From contig RCAB01000006.1 in the NCBI GenBank assembly GCA_003640385.1, positions 372,001 to 436,000 of the forward strand: DNA of 64,000 nt. The letters are read 5' to 3'. The stretch is from Setaria digitata (Eukaryota > Nematoda > Chromadorea > Rhabditida > Setariidae). The notes under the pieces were generated by a model. The model ran no database searches and had not been told where the DNA came from. It worked only from the letters and a program-made list of their open reading frames with translations. The translations under genes were made by a program, and so were the position numbers. Of the stretch, positions 1 to 12,182 are shown in pieces; positions within the stretch are counted from its first letter, which is position 1, and each line of letters starts with the position of its first letter.

Positions 1-49
1 TTTCCTTTATTTTTATTCATTTGCATCACTGCTGGATGGTGTTGTACAG

Positions 50-1727
50 TTGTTTTACAATGGGGATGTGCCAGTGGCAATTCGTCCTGCTTTAGAAGGT
101 ACTTCTAGAGGTTCCTTCTTTGTCATTCTCAGTGCCAGCACTGAGTTGATGAAAATATGTATGAGCTTAAGAACTTTGCAGTTTCGTGCGGAAATTAACC
201 AAAAAATTTTAGTTTTCAAAATGATAATTTATCCGTTACCAGCGTCAATGTGGAATTTTTTCAGCATATAAATTGTTGTAAATTCCTCGTATATCGAGTG
301 CTTAATTGTTGTGTAAATTGCAGGTAAAACTAGTGAGGAGGTGGAATTTGGTTCTCTGAAATACTTCGCTTTGTGTGGTCTGGGCGGAGTAGTCTCATGT
401 GGTACCACACATACAGCTATTGTTCCACTTGACCTTGTCAAATGCCGAATACAGGTATCGTATTTTGTATCCCTTACAAGAACTGTAAGAACTGTAGTGT
501 TGCTACATATCTTGAGCTTTTGGTGATTTTCAGGTAAACCCTGAAAAGTATAAAGGAATTTTGCAAGGTTTCCGAACTACAGTAAGGGAAGAAGGGTTTC
601 GTGCTCTGGGGAAGGGATGGGCACCAACACTGATTGGTTATTCGCTTCAAGGACTCGGGAAATTTGGTTTTTATGAGATGTTCAAAATTTTCTATAGTGA
701 TCTGTTGGGCGAGGTATGTTTTCCTACATTTTACTTGTTCAGAAGGCTGAATTTTTCTAATGGGACTTTCAGGACCTTGAAATTCATGGCCTGACTTTTA
801 TTAACGCTCATATTTTACTTTTAGGAACTTTCGTATCAATGGCGTACAAGTTTATATTTGGCTGCCTCTGCCTCTGCAGAGTTTTTCGCAGACATGTTGC
901 TGGCACCAATGGAAGCTACAAAGGTGCGTGTCCAAACATCCCCAGGTGCTCCACCTACGCTTCGTGGCTGTGCACCAATGATGTACAGAAATGAAGGGAT
1001 AATAAGCTTTTACAAAGGCGAGTGATTTTAGTTGATTTTCTGAAGTTCAGCTGATTGTATCTGCTAAGATATTCTATGTATTTGAGCTTAGAAATATTAA
1101 AAGAAAGATTCAGCATTTTAATCTTTCTCACTCCCGTTAATGTTTTTAGGTCTACCGCCACTTTGGATGCGCCAAATACCTTACACCATGATGAAGTTTG
1201 CTTGCTTTGAACGTACACTGGAAGCGTTATATAGGTATGTGGTACCAAAACCACGTTCCGAGTGCACGAAACAGGAGCAGTTGGTAGTTACATTCGTCGC
1301 TGGCTATATTGCTGGTGTATTCTGTGCCATTGTTTCTCATCCAGCAGATACAATTGTTAGCAAATTGAATCAAGAATCTGGTTCTTCCGCGAGTGCAGTC
1401 GCTAAAAAATTGGGTTTTGTGGGTCAGTTTTTATTTTGTTCGTAAATCACTGAGAAGAATTTTATTGCTCTCTATCTTCAAAGTTTTCAAGTTTGTATAG
1501 AGAGATTCATTAAAAGCTGACTTTTATTAATTTTTCTTAAAATACAGATGTCTTTTGCAGGTCTTTGGAAGGGACTTTTCCCGCGCATTATAATGATAGG
1601 AACTCTTACGGCGTTGCAGTGGTTTATCTATGATTCTGTGAAAGTTTACTTCAAATTGCCACGTCCACCACCACCAGAAATGCCGCTTTCATTACGAAAA
1701 AAGTTGGAAGCAGCCGGGAAATTATAG
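50..1727 (+). CDS. Mitochondrial phosphate carrier (SLC25A3 family), 5' partial
   Basis: Inner-membrane carrier that imports inorganic phosphate with protons into the matrix for ATP synthesis. Exons: 50-98, 324-454, 534-713, 825-1017, 1150-1422, 1561-1727 (330 residues visible; all phases join). The three tandem mitochondrial-carrier repeats are visible through their signatures [20 protein letters not shown] and [11 protein letters not shown]. Exon 50-98 begins after an AG and encodes the residues just before repeat 1, so the start codon and any presequence lie to the left of the window. The fourth intron has a GC donor (exon ends at 1017, intron opens GCGAGT), because no GT site gives the conserved join YKG-LPPLW. 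The tail is short and lysine-rich, ending AAGKL. The nearest alternative would be another SLC25 member, but the repeat sequences and the GKFGFYE segment fit the phosphate carrier best. Confidence 0.95.
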
Positions 1728-4220
1728 AAGTGTTTCTGAGTTATCTATTTGACTCTGGTTATATATAATTGGATTTCATCTTTATGAAACTAGTTAGGCT
1801 TTACTGAGAACCATCTGTTTGGCAAAGTTTACGTATTTTTAGCTTACACTGTGTGGAATCAGATGTAGTAGAACGTATTTCATTTGTTCAAAGATTAAGT
1901 AGACGTGATAAATTGTTTTGGTGAAGTCGGGTTTATACACAAAAATGATAATAGTGAAAAGAAAAATTCTGCAGCATATTCATTAGTTAATTGGCAGGGG
2001 ATGCGTGTTCCTTTAACTCGCTATGAGCAAGAACACCTTAATGTATGGACTACAAAAGCTCAGTGAAATGTAAGATTTGGAATCCCATGAGATATTACAA
2101 TATTGGAGACTGTCGACAAAACAAACTATGAGGAATTTAGCAGCTTTTCCCTTCCTCTGTTTTGGTCTGTTAAAATACAGAAATCCATTTCTTGTTATCA
2201 AATGGGTGATTAAAAGCTTGTTCGTTATACTGAAGTGCTACTCTTGTTTAGTGATGGTGTGCAATGCCTCCTATACGTGACACAGGTGAACTGCTACTCT
2301 ATAAAAGTGTTTCATGTAATTTAAAGCTGCCGTCGGTAGAACGTTGGAAAGTTATGCTCCGGAGAGGAGTGTTAAGAATGAAGGAACTCGACGAATTTTT
2401 CTGATTTTTGCTAAACATTTACAGAATAGTGAGGAATTAGGTAAGTAGGCGCACTCACAGGAATAATTCTAGGTTGGTGCATATGATGATTTTCATACTT
2501 GGTAGGTTGTGTTGCATTAGAGTGAGATAAAAGTATGTGTTGTAGCTAGCCAGGCGTGGAGACAGGGTGTATGTAGATAAGGTTGGTCGAAGAGAAGGGC
2601 CATCTGAGTGCTCTGTTTGCTTATGTGATCAGTATTTAGTTAGGAATGTGAGGATTAAAATGTTGAATCCGTAGGAGACAGCACTGTTTTTTTACGAGAT
2701 CTGCGGATCATGGACTGGTAGGTTAAGAGGTCACTTGTTGATACAGATGTTCATTCCGATTGATCCGCGAAAAATAATTTTGCTTGTCGAGAAGTTTACA
2801 TCTCAAGTATTATGTTTGAGAAAACTAGTTATCATTTTTCTGCTAATATATTGCCGGTTTTCCCATACTATATTTTTGTACTATAGTAGCTTGTCTAGTT
2901 GGTGTATCCTATATTCCTTATGTCAAAGCTGAATTAGGATATTGGTTCTGGAGCATGTTCTGTGACCGAAAAGTTGCTTCTCGGTAGTGTATAATTATTT
3001 GCGAATACAAAACCGGTATTTTCCTTTTATTTTTATTAATCTCGTGTTTGCTCGACTTTTTTTTTAATAATTTAATTTTTCTAATTTGATAAAGTAATAA
3101 TTCAAATATTTTGTGCTGAAAATTAGAACTGAAGCTGATTTTTACCCTTATAGGTTTATAGAAACCTTGTTTCGATATATTGCCATAACTGATACGTCAT
3201 TGGTTGTAGCATTTTATTTATTATGATAATGTAAAAATAGTATTTGAACTGTCAAGCACTACCCGAAATGTCGGAATTAGTAAAAGCAAAATTTAATATA
3301 TGGGAATTGCAGCAGTTTTTCTAGCCAAGACGCTATTACCTCAGCAGTCAAGTCGTGGTTTATCTTTTATACGTTTAGAAATTAGATTGCTCTCTGTGCT
3401 GCATAACAGAGGAAGCAAATAATTTAAGCAATTTTGGAGACTTTATAATAGATTTTATAATAACAATACAAAATTCATATTATCTTGTTGCAATATATTG
3501 CTGAAATTGTGTTTGCTCTATTAGTTATCCTCATAATTATATGTTTTCAGTGTCTGCTAGTCACTTTGTGATTTGTTTTCTCAGTCAAATTTGCTTAGTT
3601 TCTACGAAGAAAACAAATATATATGGATTTTTTTTTTTTTGTCTTATTTGTTTATTTGCTTTATTTATTCATTTACTTAGTTTATTCACTTATTTATTTT
3701 TATTTATTTGTTTACTCATCTACTTATTTTTTTGTTTATTTATTTATTTATTTCATTTATTTATTTATTTTATTTTATTTTATTTATTTATTTTATTTAT
3801 TCATTTTATTTGCTTTGTTTATTTGTTTACTTGTTTGTTTAATCATTTATTTAATTTACTTGATTTTTTAAATTAAGTAGTTAATTTATTTATCCTTGTG
3901 TGTTCTAATGAAACATTATAAAAAGGAGAAAGCTGAATTTTAATCACTGATATACTTTACTTCCATCACTGCTTAATACTAAGAAAAACTGCCAAAAGGT
4001 GAGACATATGAGGAAGTACAAAGCGGTATGGAATTTACGATTTTATTATTCATGGAAAATAGTGTGTGATAAACTGAAAAATAGAGTATGTAAAAACCTT
4101 AAAGAATTGGCAAATTAGCAATACCGAACCTATGATATATACATAGTACCTAAAAATGAGGTGAGATTTGCAGCAAGACGCCGAAGGTCGTAATACCTTC
4201 TCAATCTTTGCTGAGAATAG
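1728..4220. other. Intergenic gap, 2.5 kb
   Basis: This stretch lies between the phosphate carrier stop and the first PIGQ exon I can place. It contains 3' UTR sequence and AT-rich low-complexity DNA. No exon is convincing. A possible upstream PIGQ exon ends near 4000 at a GTGAGA donor (open frame about 3941-3997), but it has no recognisable similarity, so I leave it out of the gene model. Confidence 0.5.
3640..3868 (+). repeat. (TTTA)n-type low-complexity tract
   Basis: About 230 bp of imperfect TTTA/TTTG/TTTC tetranucleotides. The long Leu/Phe/Tyr/Ile-only reading frames here are a by-product of the repeat, not a protein. Confidence 0.85.
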
Positions 4221-5687
4221 AATAAAGGAATCCTTGTTATTGATTGTTTTGGGGAACCAGAGTTTAAAGTATTGAACGTGTTCAGGAGTATTACAAAGAA
4301 ATTTGTAGCAATGTTTCCCAAACTATATCAATTAGTCGTGCTTATCTTATCGTCTGCTAAATATTCTTCGATTATGTCAAGATTACAGAGCAAATGGAAA
4401 GGTTTGTATCGGTTGGTTCTTTTTTTTTTTTTTTTCCTCAGCTCGGGTTAGTTTCTACGAACTCTATACAGCATACAACATAAAACATTTCTAGAACACA
4501 GCGCCAGATTCTTGATACCACCTTTGGTGTAATCGTTTGGAAAGAATTGACTGAAATCGATTTTTTCTCGGATTATATTTGGGATGGACTTGCTTTGATG
4601 ATTGCCAATCTGGAACAGGTTTTGTTTTCCTTTGAATGTGCAAATTATTAACTAACAGTGTTATAAAAAGGAGCTTAAGGAGGGAATTTTGAATACTGTC
4701 TGATTTCAGCTTATACACTGGCTTACAACATATCCTGCTGGTTTAAAATTAAATGCTCATTTAAATGGCATATTATCGCAGTTCTTCGTCTATCATATCT
4801 ACTTATGGCAAAGTAAGGCGAATTCAATATCATCGAAATCAGAAAAAATAACTGGGTCTTCGGGTCCTCGATTTCCACTACTTACAGTTATTTACTATTA
4901 TGTATTACCTCAGGAATCTGGAGCAGTGGGAAAAGTTGTACAAATCTTCCTGTGCCGAAAAAGTGGTACTGTACTACTTTTCAGTTGAACTTACAAATTT
5001 TTTTCCAGCCTATTTATCAGTAGCAAGTGTCTACATTGGATTTGGATTTATATCATTGTCTTGTTTTTTCGGTCTCTCCGTTTTTTTCGCTGCATTATCG
5101 GATCTTCTTCGCCTTCTTACCGTTCATATATATTGCTTTCATGTTTACGCTTCCAAGTGATTTTTTTTTTTTTGATGAATGAAAGTATTTCTGTCGAAAA
5201 CGCGTAGAAACTGCGCCAGCTGATTGTTAATCTTTATTTAAGAATTTCTTGCAGGCTAGCGACACTGTCAGTGATGTCAATAAAATCACTTTGGAGATTG
5301 TTTCGCGGTCGAAAGTATAATCCATTACGTCAAAGGGTTGATTCTGTAAAATTGGACACGAGAGAACTGTTCATAGCTACTTTATTTTTTATCATACTAC
5401 TTTTCCTCCTTCCTACAGTACTTGTATATTTCGTTGTCTTTTCATTGGTAAGCCCTAAAAATTTATATTTGTTTTTGGTAATTCATAAAGATTAAATGGT
5501 CCACTAATGAGGAAAAAAAAGCGATTTAAGGGACAAAAACTTCCGAAAATTCCTCCGGTTTTAATCAGTTTGTTATAAACAATTACAGTTACATTGTGGG
5601 GTGCGCGTCATACAAATGGCTCTATTGCTGCTATCGACGATTCCGGATAAAATCATTTCCTATGTTTTAAAACAGCATTGTAAATGA
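4221..5687 (+). CDS. PIGQ (Gpi1 family) subunit of the GPI-GlcNAc transferase, 5' incomplete
   Basis: Subunit of the ER enzyme that makes GlcNAc-phosphatidylinositol, the first step of GPI-anchor synthesis. Exons: 4221-4405, 4495-4618, 4710-4812, 5009-5156, 5255-5447, 5589-5687 (283 residues). Landmarks shared with animal PIGQ, in order, are [31 protein letters not shown], the very characteristic [20 protein letters not shown] and the hydrophobic [11 protein letters not shown]. At least three membrane segments are visible. The first exon joins through a donor at 4406 (GTATCG) to the acceptor at 4493-4494, which keeps the frame. A nearer GT at 4402 gives a stop. The start codon was not found, and human PIGQ has about 250 residues upstream of this part. 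The protein ends soon after the last membrane segment, shorter than the human C-terminus. It is convergent with NDUFB11. Confidence 0.88.
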
Positions 5688-6039
5688 CACGTGATTGATC
5701 TCGATGCTTCTTAAACCGTATTTTTGAATCCCACAGTATCACACATGCACATTTTACTAAATGGTGTTGATAAAAGACATTAAAAAAAAAAAAAAAAAAT
5801 TGCTACTCCACCTTCTATACTATTGAAGGCTACAAGGAAAAAAAAATGAAATGAACTAGAGTTTGAAGAAAAAAACTAACTTTTGGACATGGCAGACTAG
5901 TTGGAGCTGCGTGCTTCAGAACTTTATACATCACAAATGTAGACTGTTTTAAATTGTTATCCTTCCCTATAAAAGTGCTGAAGAGCTTTCAGCATGTGCT
6001 TTCTTTTTCTTTTCTTTTTCTCTCTTTCTGTACTTTCAG

Positions 6040-6530
6040 CATCTACTCCGTAACCGTCTGACCTACACAGAAATCGCTCAGCATATTTCATGATGAGTGG
6101 GAGGAAAATATCCGTAAAGACATCGAGTATCACACAGGTTTCGAATCCGTACTGTATTTAGAAAAAGATGTGGAAACGGCTGGGGCCAAAATCATAGATG
6201 TTGTTAGGACAAGCACTGTTCTGTTAAAACCTAAAACTTTTCAAGCAAATGCGTGCTGTTCGTGAGTAATGTTTACTGTACTTCGCAGTTTCCTGCTATT
6301 TCAATCGATCAAATCGTAAGCTTACCCAGAATTGGAAGTAACAGCTTTTTTTTTTAAAACCTCAGAAGAGGCCCTATTCCTTCCAATTCATCTGGTATCG
6401 GAGTTCGATCGAGCCCATCCAAAAATCCCTTCTGCTTTTATTTATAGAAAAACTTTTTTTAGGTTACCATGTTAGCTGATGATAAGACGCTCTCATCGAA
6501 AACGCTTATTATCTTAGCCGTGCGATGCGA
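6040..6530 (+). other. Unassigned coding-like segments in broken frames
   Basis: Three adjacent stretches look coding but I cannot join them into a known gene. The first is about 6040-6090 (frame beginning HLLRNRLTYTEIAQ, after a TTTCAG). The second is about 6062-6265 (frame containing DEWEENIRKDIEYHTGF and AGAKIIDVVRTSTVLLKP, ending at a TGA but also offering a GTGAGT donor at 6262). The third is about 6466-6534 (MLADDKTLSSKTLIILAV, after a TTTTTTTAG). They follow the PIGQ stop on the same strand, so alternative 3' exons, a small separate gene and a decayed gene are all possible. I recognise no family. Confidence 0.3.
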
Positions 6531-7771
6531 TTAGAAAAAGAGTTTGTTAAGCGGTTAATGGTTGGAGATTTGCTCATATTTGATATGGATTTCAGTTTCA
6601 AGAAAAGCAAATCACAGGGAAATAAGAAAACCTCCTACATGTAATCCTTGTATTTTGTAGCTGAGCGCTGTCCGCGAATCCTTCTGTGCCAGGAATGTCA
6701 TGAAACTGAAAGAGTTTCAGTGAAGAGAATGGATAAACAGGAATAACTGTTTGTGGTGAGACATATGGCCACGCTGTGTCAACGTTTTGTGACAGAGGAT
6801 ATGATGCGGAGTTACTAAGAGGTGATAATACACCAAACATTTTTCGCCACGAAAAAAAAGCAGTCAGTATAAATGAGATCTTACGGAGTAATAGGTAAAC
6901 AACACAGCTTCCTTTTCCTTCAGATGAGTTTTCCAGATCCGCATAGTTGGAAATGTAAATGCCTAAGAGAAGGATTAACGACCACAAATAGAAAACTGGT
7001 TAAACTTGAACTATGGAAACTTTGACATTAATCGAATACCACGTATCATTAAAGTTTCCTATTTTGTTTCAAAACTATTCACCAACTCCTTAAACTAGAC
7101 CTTCTGGAAGGGAGTACTCGAGTAATACAACTGACAAAAATGTTTTATAGCTGGTTTATGAAAGCATCGGTGAGCTTGATAAACAAAAGCACAGTCGGTA
7201 GAGAAGCAAGACAAAATAACCAAACGAACAAATACGTACAGGTTGGAGATGATTCCTCTACCGATGAACTTCTAAGTGGAACGGATAGCTTCCGACATAA
7301 AAATGTTTCAGTTCAATGATTCGTGTCATCACTTTAGTACGGTTACAGGTGCAAAAGCACACTGTGCTTCAGATACATATAGGTCATAAATCTATACAGT
7401 ATATTGTCCCTAAATACCACATTGACTAATTTGTAATATTTTTAACTTCTACATGAACATTGACTTTTAGTGAGCGAATATTTGAGAAATTTCACGACTT
7501 GAAAACTGCAGTTTTTTGTATCTAAATTCTGTCTACTGATGAAAGCCTCTGGCTGCTCAATATTCTCACACATTACTAATAAATTAAGCATGGAATACCT
7601 TACTATAAACATCAGATGTGTGTCATTATTGAGAAACATCAAGTACAACAATGATGAGTGGAGGATATATTTACTGGATATTTTGTAATTTTTAATTTGA
7701 TGAAGCGAACGAAATACAACAAACTAATGGACCATTCCTAGAGTAAAGAAGTTATAGTGACACAAAATTAT
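6531..7771. other. Intergenic gap
   Basis: Convergent 3' region between the PIGQ side and NDUFB11. The longest open frame (6598-6987, minus strand, 129 codons) has no recognisable domain and no convincing splice context. I see no supported gene. Confidence 0.5.
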
Positions 7772-9338
7772 CTAAATGATGATTTCGAAGTTTTGAAGTT
7801 CCTCATCCGATGGCAGAATAATTTTGTCTGGTCTAACCAAGTCTTTGCTGATGTATGGCAACCCTGCTTTTTCTCTTCGAGCCATTTCCAGGTGAGCTTC
7901 TCGATATGCCCAATCTCTCGCTTGCGGCCTGTAGCAAGGTATGAGTATCGCTATTATTTGCCAGTACAAGATAAGGTATTTTAATGGACCCATAAAAGCT
8001 CCTTTTATACTACCAGACAATTTTCTGTGAATGCTTTGAACATAAGCAAACCAACAACAGTGATCGTTGCTTCATTACATTAACTTCCCTTCACTAAGAT
8101 TGTACTAACTTTCCTTGCAGTTACTGACTAATGCTTTCACGCATATAAATATTGTTGAAGTTATCAAGACCAATGCTTTATCACAAAGCAAACTATCATT
8201 CACTGTGAAATGATGCAGCTTGAGATGCCAGGAATTATGAAAGATTTCAGATAACTCTTTTTCTATTCACATGGAAGTAAAAGCAAAAACTACCACAAGC
8301 TGTGGCGAAGAATTTTGTAAAAGTCAGAATATCTGAGTAATTAAGTTACCGGCGATATTTGAAAAAAAAGAAAGGGAAAGAACGAACCAATCTGGAGCAG
8401 CGTATAGCATGTATAGAGTTACCCAAGTAACCATAATCGTTAACAAAACAAACATGTACTGATGAAATCTCAACCAGTCAGCATGCTCATCATAAGGAGA
8501 TAAACCAAACCAAATCCAGTTATGGCGCTAGAAATTCGCTTAGAGTCAAATTTTCCTCAAAATTAAGTAAAGATGGAAAAGCTTGAAATCCGTTTTCCTC
8601 ACTCAAAATTTTAAAAGAAGCAACTATATTTCGAAATCAAACAATTGTTAAAACGAACAATCTGACCGCCTTGATCTTTCGCCAACGGTCTTCTCCAGCC
8701 ATCACCAAACAGCCAATCTAGACGACTACGATTTAATTTTGGCCAAGGATTTTCGTATGCATAAGAGTCTGAACCAGGCCTAAAATAAAGTCGTAATAAG
8801 TGTTTGGATTTGACTGAAAGGAAGTAATCATAAAATGTATAAAAGTATTTGTCGCATTTATCTCCCTAAAATTAGTTTTACGTAGAATGATTTGTGCAGG
8901 AAATATATCTGCTTACTGATTTGCATTTCTGTCTCATTATAAAACCATTAGATTCAAAACATTTCCGTATGTTTTTACCATCAACTTAATAGAGAGGTAA
9001 TCATAATTGTACTGGTAAATAACACTCCTGTTAAGCATCATCAAGATTAAAGTGACAGGAGACAATTTGTCTGAAGGATTACTTGAAGTCAGCTACTCAG
9101 GCTTTCTGTATATGTAAACTTCGAAATTACAAATAATGGAATGAAAAAGCTTTAACAGTGGAAAGTTTTCGTCCGCGATTTCATTATCAATCCCGACCTG
9201 TATAAAATGGACCCACCTGTAATGTGCTGGTTTCCTGTCAATATTCTCTTCACCATGGATTCCATTCGGAACCGTCGATGAGAACCTTAAGAAAGCGACT
9301 GGAATGGTGCGACGATGAGGTGGTAGGCAGCGCAACAT
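7772..9338 (-). CDS. NDUFB11 (complex I ESSS subunit)
   Basis: Accessory single-pass membrane subunit of mitochondrial NADH:ubiquinone oxidoreductase. Exons on the minus strand: 9338-9217, 8779-8659, 8527-8388, 7928-7772 (179 residues; all phases join). The N-terminus (MLRCLPPHRRTIPVAFLRFS) is basic and lacks acidic residues, as expected of a presequence. One membrane segment (about FVLLTIMVTWVTLYMLYA) is followed by the family's conserved matrix-side tail: PDW, then RDWAYREA, then REKAGLPYI, then DKIILPSDEE. This matches the human arrangement PDY, EWSRREA, REANGLPIM, KIQLPEDE. The last exon starts at the acceptor at 7929-7930; the longer upstream open frame is intron. An AG acceptor (9351-9352) lies 12 nt before the ATG, consistent with trans-splicing. 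It is divergent from RhoGDI. Confidence 0.92.
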
Positions 9339-10718
9339 TCAAGTCGGAAGCTACAAAACACGAGTTTCTGTTACACGCCATTTACCTGCTTATGAAGCTG
9401 TCACAGAAATAACACAACATGACCAATTCAGACACCAACACCGAACACCGATTACCGAAATCTCTCCTCATGACCTCCTTCCCTGTGCAATCGCACAATG
9501 GGGCTCATTTTAACAGCGCATGCAATGTTTGGCCCGTAGTCTGATCGGGCCGCGTTTCGAAAATTCGGTTCTTCGGGGGTGTTGTTAATATTGTTGTCAA
9601 GCAAGGGGGTGTTGTACTTCTTAGCGCAAGAATATTTTCATATCTAGTTGATGAAATTGCGGATGCCTATAAAAATTTGTTTACGACAATTCTCAAACAG
9701 TTCTCCTGTTTCATTAAATCGCTAACTGAAAGTTTTGTACCCACTAACTTAAATCTTGCCTAAAAGTTGGAAGACAGAAGATAGGTAACATGCAATTTAC
9801 TCGGAGAGATAACACTACATTTTATTTCGGATCGGTGAGTGGACCAAACCGGGAATCTACTTTGGAAGCACGACGAACAAAACGACATAGAATCAGGAAG
9901 CAGATGGAATAAAATTAATTTTCAAAGGTTGCCTTTATTAGCCGTCAAGCTGATGTTTGGCACTGTACTCAACGTTTTTATTTTACTTAAATTGAAGTTT
10001 ATACGTATTCCTTTGAATTTTCTAAATGAAAAAGTGATATATAATTGTAGATTTCGTACCATTTAAGGTTATCGAGAAATTTAGAGGTCATCATTCATTA
10101 TGGGTAAGGTTAATGATATGGCATTTTAAAAATTTTGCAGTTGAATAGTAAATGTTTTCTTGGCTATTGTTATTGCCATCGCAATATGGTGGAGGGATGA
10201 GGAGGAGATACATTTCGTAGCATACGGTAGTATGTATAAGTTTACTCTTTGCCTGCTTCACTGTATCACTTTTTGTTGCTTCCGTTAATAAGCGAGTTAC
10301 TCATTCTCATTTTGCTATTTTAGTCTTTTAATTTAATAATCAAATTTGCACAATTATTATTACAGTTACTGTCAGTTAGATATAAGTGTCCTACCGTCTT
10401 TGACATTCATTATATTGTGATTATGACATGTTGTGATTCCAATCTTCCATATTTACACGGTTAATAGAAAACTAGGTAAGGTTTGAGACTTCGAAATGCT
10501 CAGTTCTTTGAATGGTGGTGGTTACTTCCGATAAGTCCCGATATCCGACTTGGTTACGGAACAAATCTGCTTACATTGAAAGTGATGGTTTCCTCTCTGC
10601 TGCTGTCGTATTTTGCCTCAGTTTAATGTTTTAAATTTCTTTTAAGTTCGTTCGACTCACGGTACTACTGTTTTTTGAGAATGTAAATAAAGATTGCTAA
10701 AATTGTTACTAATTGTAG
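9339..10718. promoter_or_regulatory. Divergent intergenic region between NDUFB11 and RhoGDI
   Basis: About 1.4 kb that must hold the promoters of both flanking genes. A patch near 9480-9560 is GC-richer than its surroundings. It carries two short perfect dyads: TGTGC/GCACA at 9484-9497 and GGCCCG/CGGGCC at 9531-9551. Nothing else is supported here. Confidence 0.4.
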
Positions 10719-10727
10719 GTGTCAAAA

Positions 10728-12182
10728 ATGGATGAGAAAGAGATGCGAGGTCTGGAGCTGGATAGTGCACAGGAGAACTATGTGCCACCTCCACAAAAGT
10801 CTGTTTCCGAAATTATTGCAACTGATGCTAACGATGAAAGTTTGAATCGGTGGATAATTACTTGATTTGAAAATTGTTTTATTCTTTTCAAAAAAGTATT
10901 CTATCACAGGAATTGTTCAAATTTGAATGCAGGTACAGATAAGACGCTCTAAAATCTCGATACTACACCTTTCCAAGATGATCTACTGAGATGTTCGCAA
11001 GCTTATGTAGCTGAAATGGTTAAAAGGCGTTATTGAGCCAAATTCTGCTGTAACTAAACTGTTAAACTAATGTCTTAAAGTTTAGATTGACAAAATTTCT
11101 ATTTTGAAGAACTGGTCAGATCTTACTTACTGATTTTACAGTTATAAACAAGCGCTTTTGGGTCAGGCCAAATCTGGGCAAGTGATTGTTGACGCAGCGG
11201 ATCCTCGCAATGTTCTTGTTCGTTCCATCACGCTAGTTGTCGAGGGTCGTCCGGATATCACAATGCACCTTGACAAAGGCTAGTTTTTGGCGTTTTACCA
11301 AGGTTGTATCTACTTCTATCTAGAACAGAAACCAGTAGGCGGCACTTGTAACAGTTATTCCTTCTAGAATTATTTTTTCTAATTTGTGGGAGTCTTAATA
11401 AGCAGATTTTGTTTCAGTGAAGTTTACGTATCTGTATAAAATTCATTTCAAGTAGCTGTATAAAATTGTAGAACACTTGAACGAGGCATCATTCGTAATA
11501 AAGGAAGGTGCTGCATATAAGATTCGTTTTGATTTCCATGTACAAAGGGAGATTTGTACAGGTTTAAAATATATACAGAAAGTCACACGTCATTCTATAA
11601 CAGGTATGCGAATTTCCTGTTCTTTTTTTTTACAGTTATGCTAGAACTTTTCGATTATGATTTGATGCTAAGTGACACACAAATAAAGTTCTTGAGCTTT
11701 TCCGGATTTCTTTGCATAGTTTTAAAAAACTGTACTACATTCACAGACTAGAAAGTTTCCTACTAGTATCAGCAGTTGATGAATATCGATAGAAAAGACT
11801 TTAAAAAGTAGAACTCGTATCAAGTTTTGTAGAGATGCCATGTTTCTTTGGGTTAATATTTTTAGTCGATAAAGAAGTGTTTATGATGGGTTCATATGCA
11901 CCGAAAGTGGAAATGCAGTCATTTATTACACCAGTAGATGAAGCACCATCTGGCTAGTTTTTGCAGATTTCACTTTTTAACTTTTTTTCATAAGCTGACC
12001 TCAAATGTCCATTCAAGGTCATAAAACTCATCTTTCATATTATTCGTCGCAGTTATAATATACTTGAAGGTATGCTGCATCGTGGAGCTTATAGAGTGAA
12101 GTCGCAGGTGTGTGATGACGATGGCCATGATTGGTTGTCCTGGACGTGGACTCTAGAAATTGCCAAAGATTGGGGAGAATGA
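10728..12182 (+). CDS. Rho GDP-dissociation inhibitor
   Basis: Cytosolic protein that extracts prenylated Rho GTPases from membranes and holds them in the GDP state. Exons: 10728-10849, 11142-11278, 11472-11603, 11866-11952, 12070-12182 (196 residues). The N-terminal regulatory arm contains YVPPPQKSVSEI. The immunoglobulin-like domain follows, with FVIKEGAAYKIRFDFHVQRE, GLKYIQ, MMGSYAP, TPVDEAPSGMLHRG and the C-terminal LSWTWTLEIAKDW, all in the family order. Introns 2 and 4 have GC donors (at 11279 and 11953, both GCTAGT). Reading through either one hits an in-frame TAG after one codon, so the conserved protein requires the GC splice. An acceptor at 10717-10718 precedes the ATG by 9 nt. It is convergent with PDI downstream. 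Confidence 0.95.

Noticed and set aside
3541..3876. Two long plus-strand open frames of Leu/Phe/Tyr/Ile
   Set aside because: They are translations of the TTTA-type low-complexity tract and have no protein-like composition.
7929..8020. Longer NDUFB11 last exon using the upstream ATG at 8020
   Set aside because: The acceptor at 7929-7930 gives the correct phase-2 join to exon 3. The extra segment is absent from the family.
9531..9551. Rho-independent-type hairpin
   Set aside because: The GC dyad has no biological meaning as a bacterial terminator in nuclear DNA of an animal.
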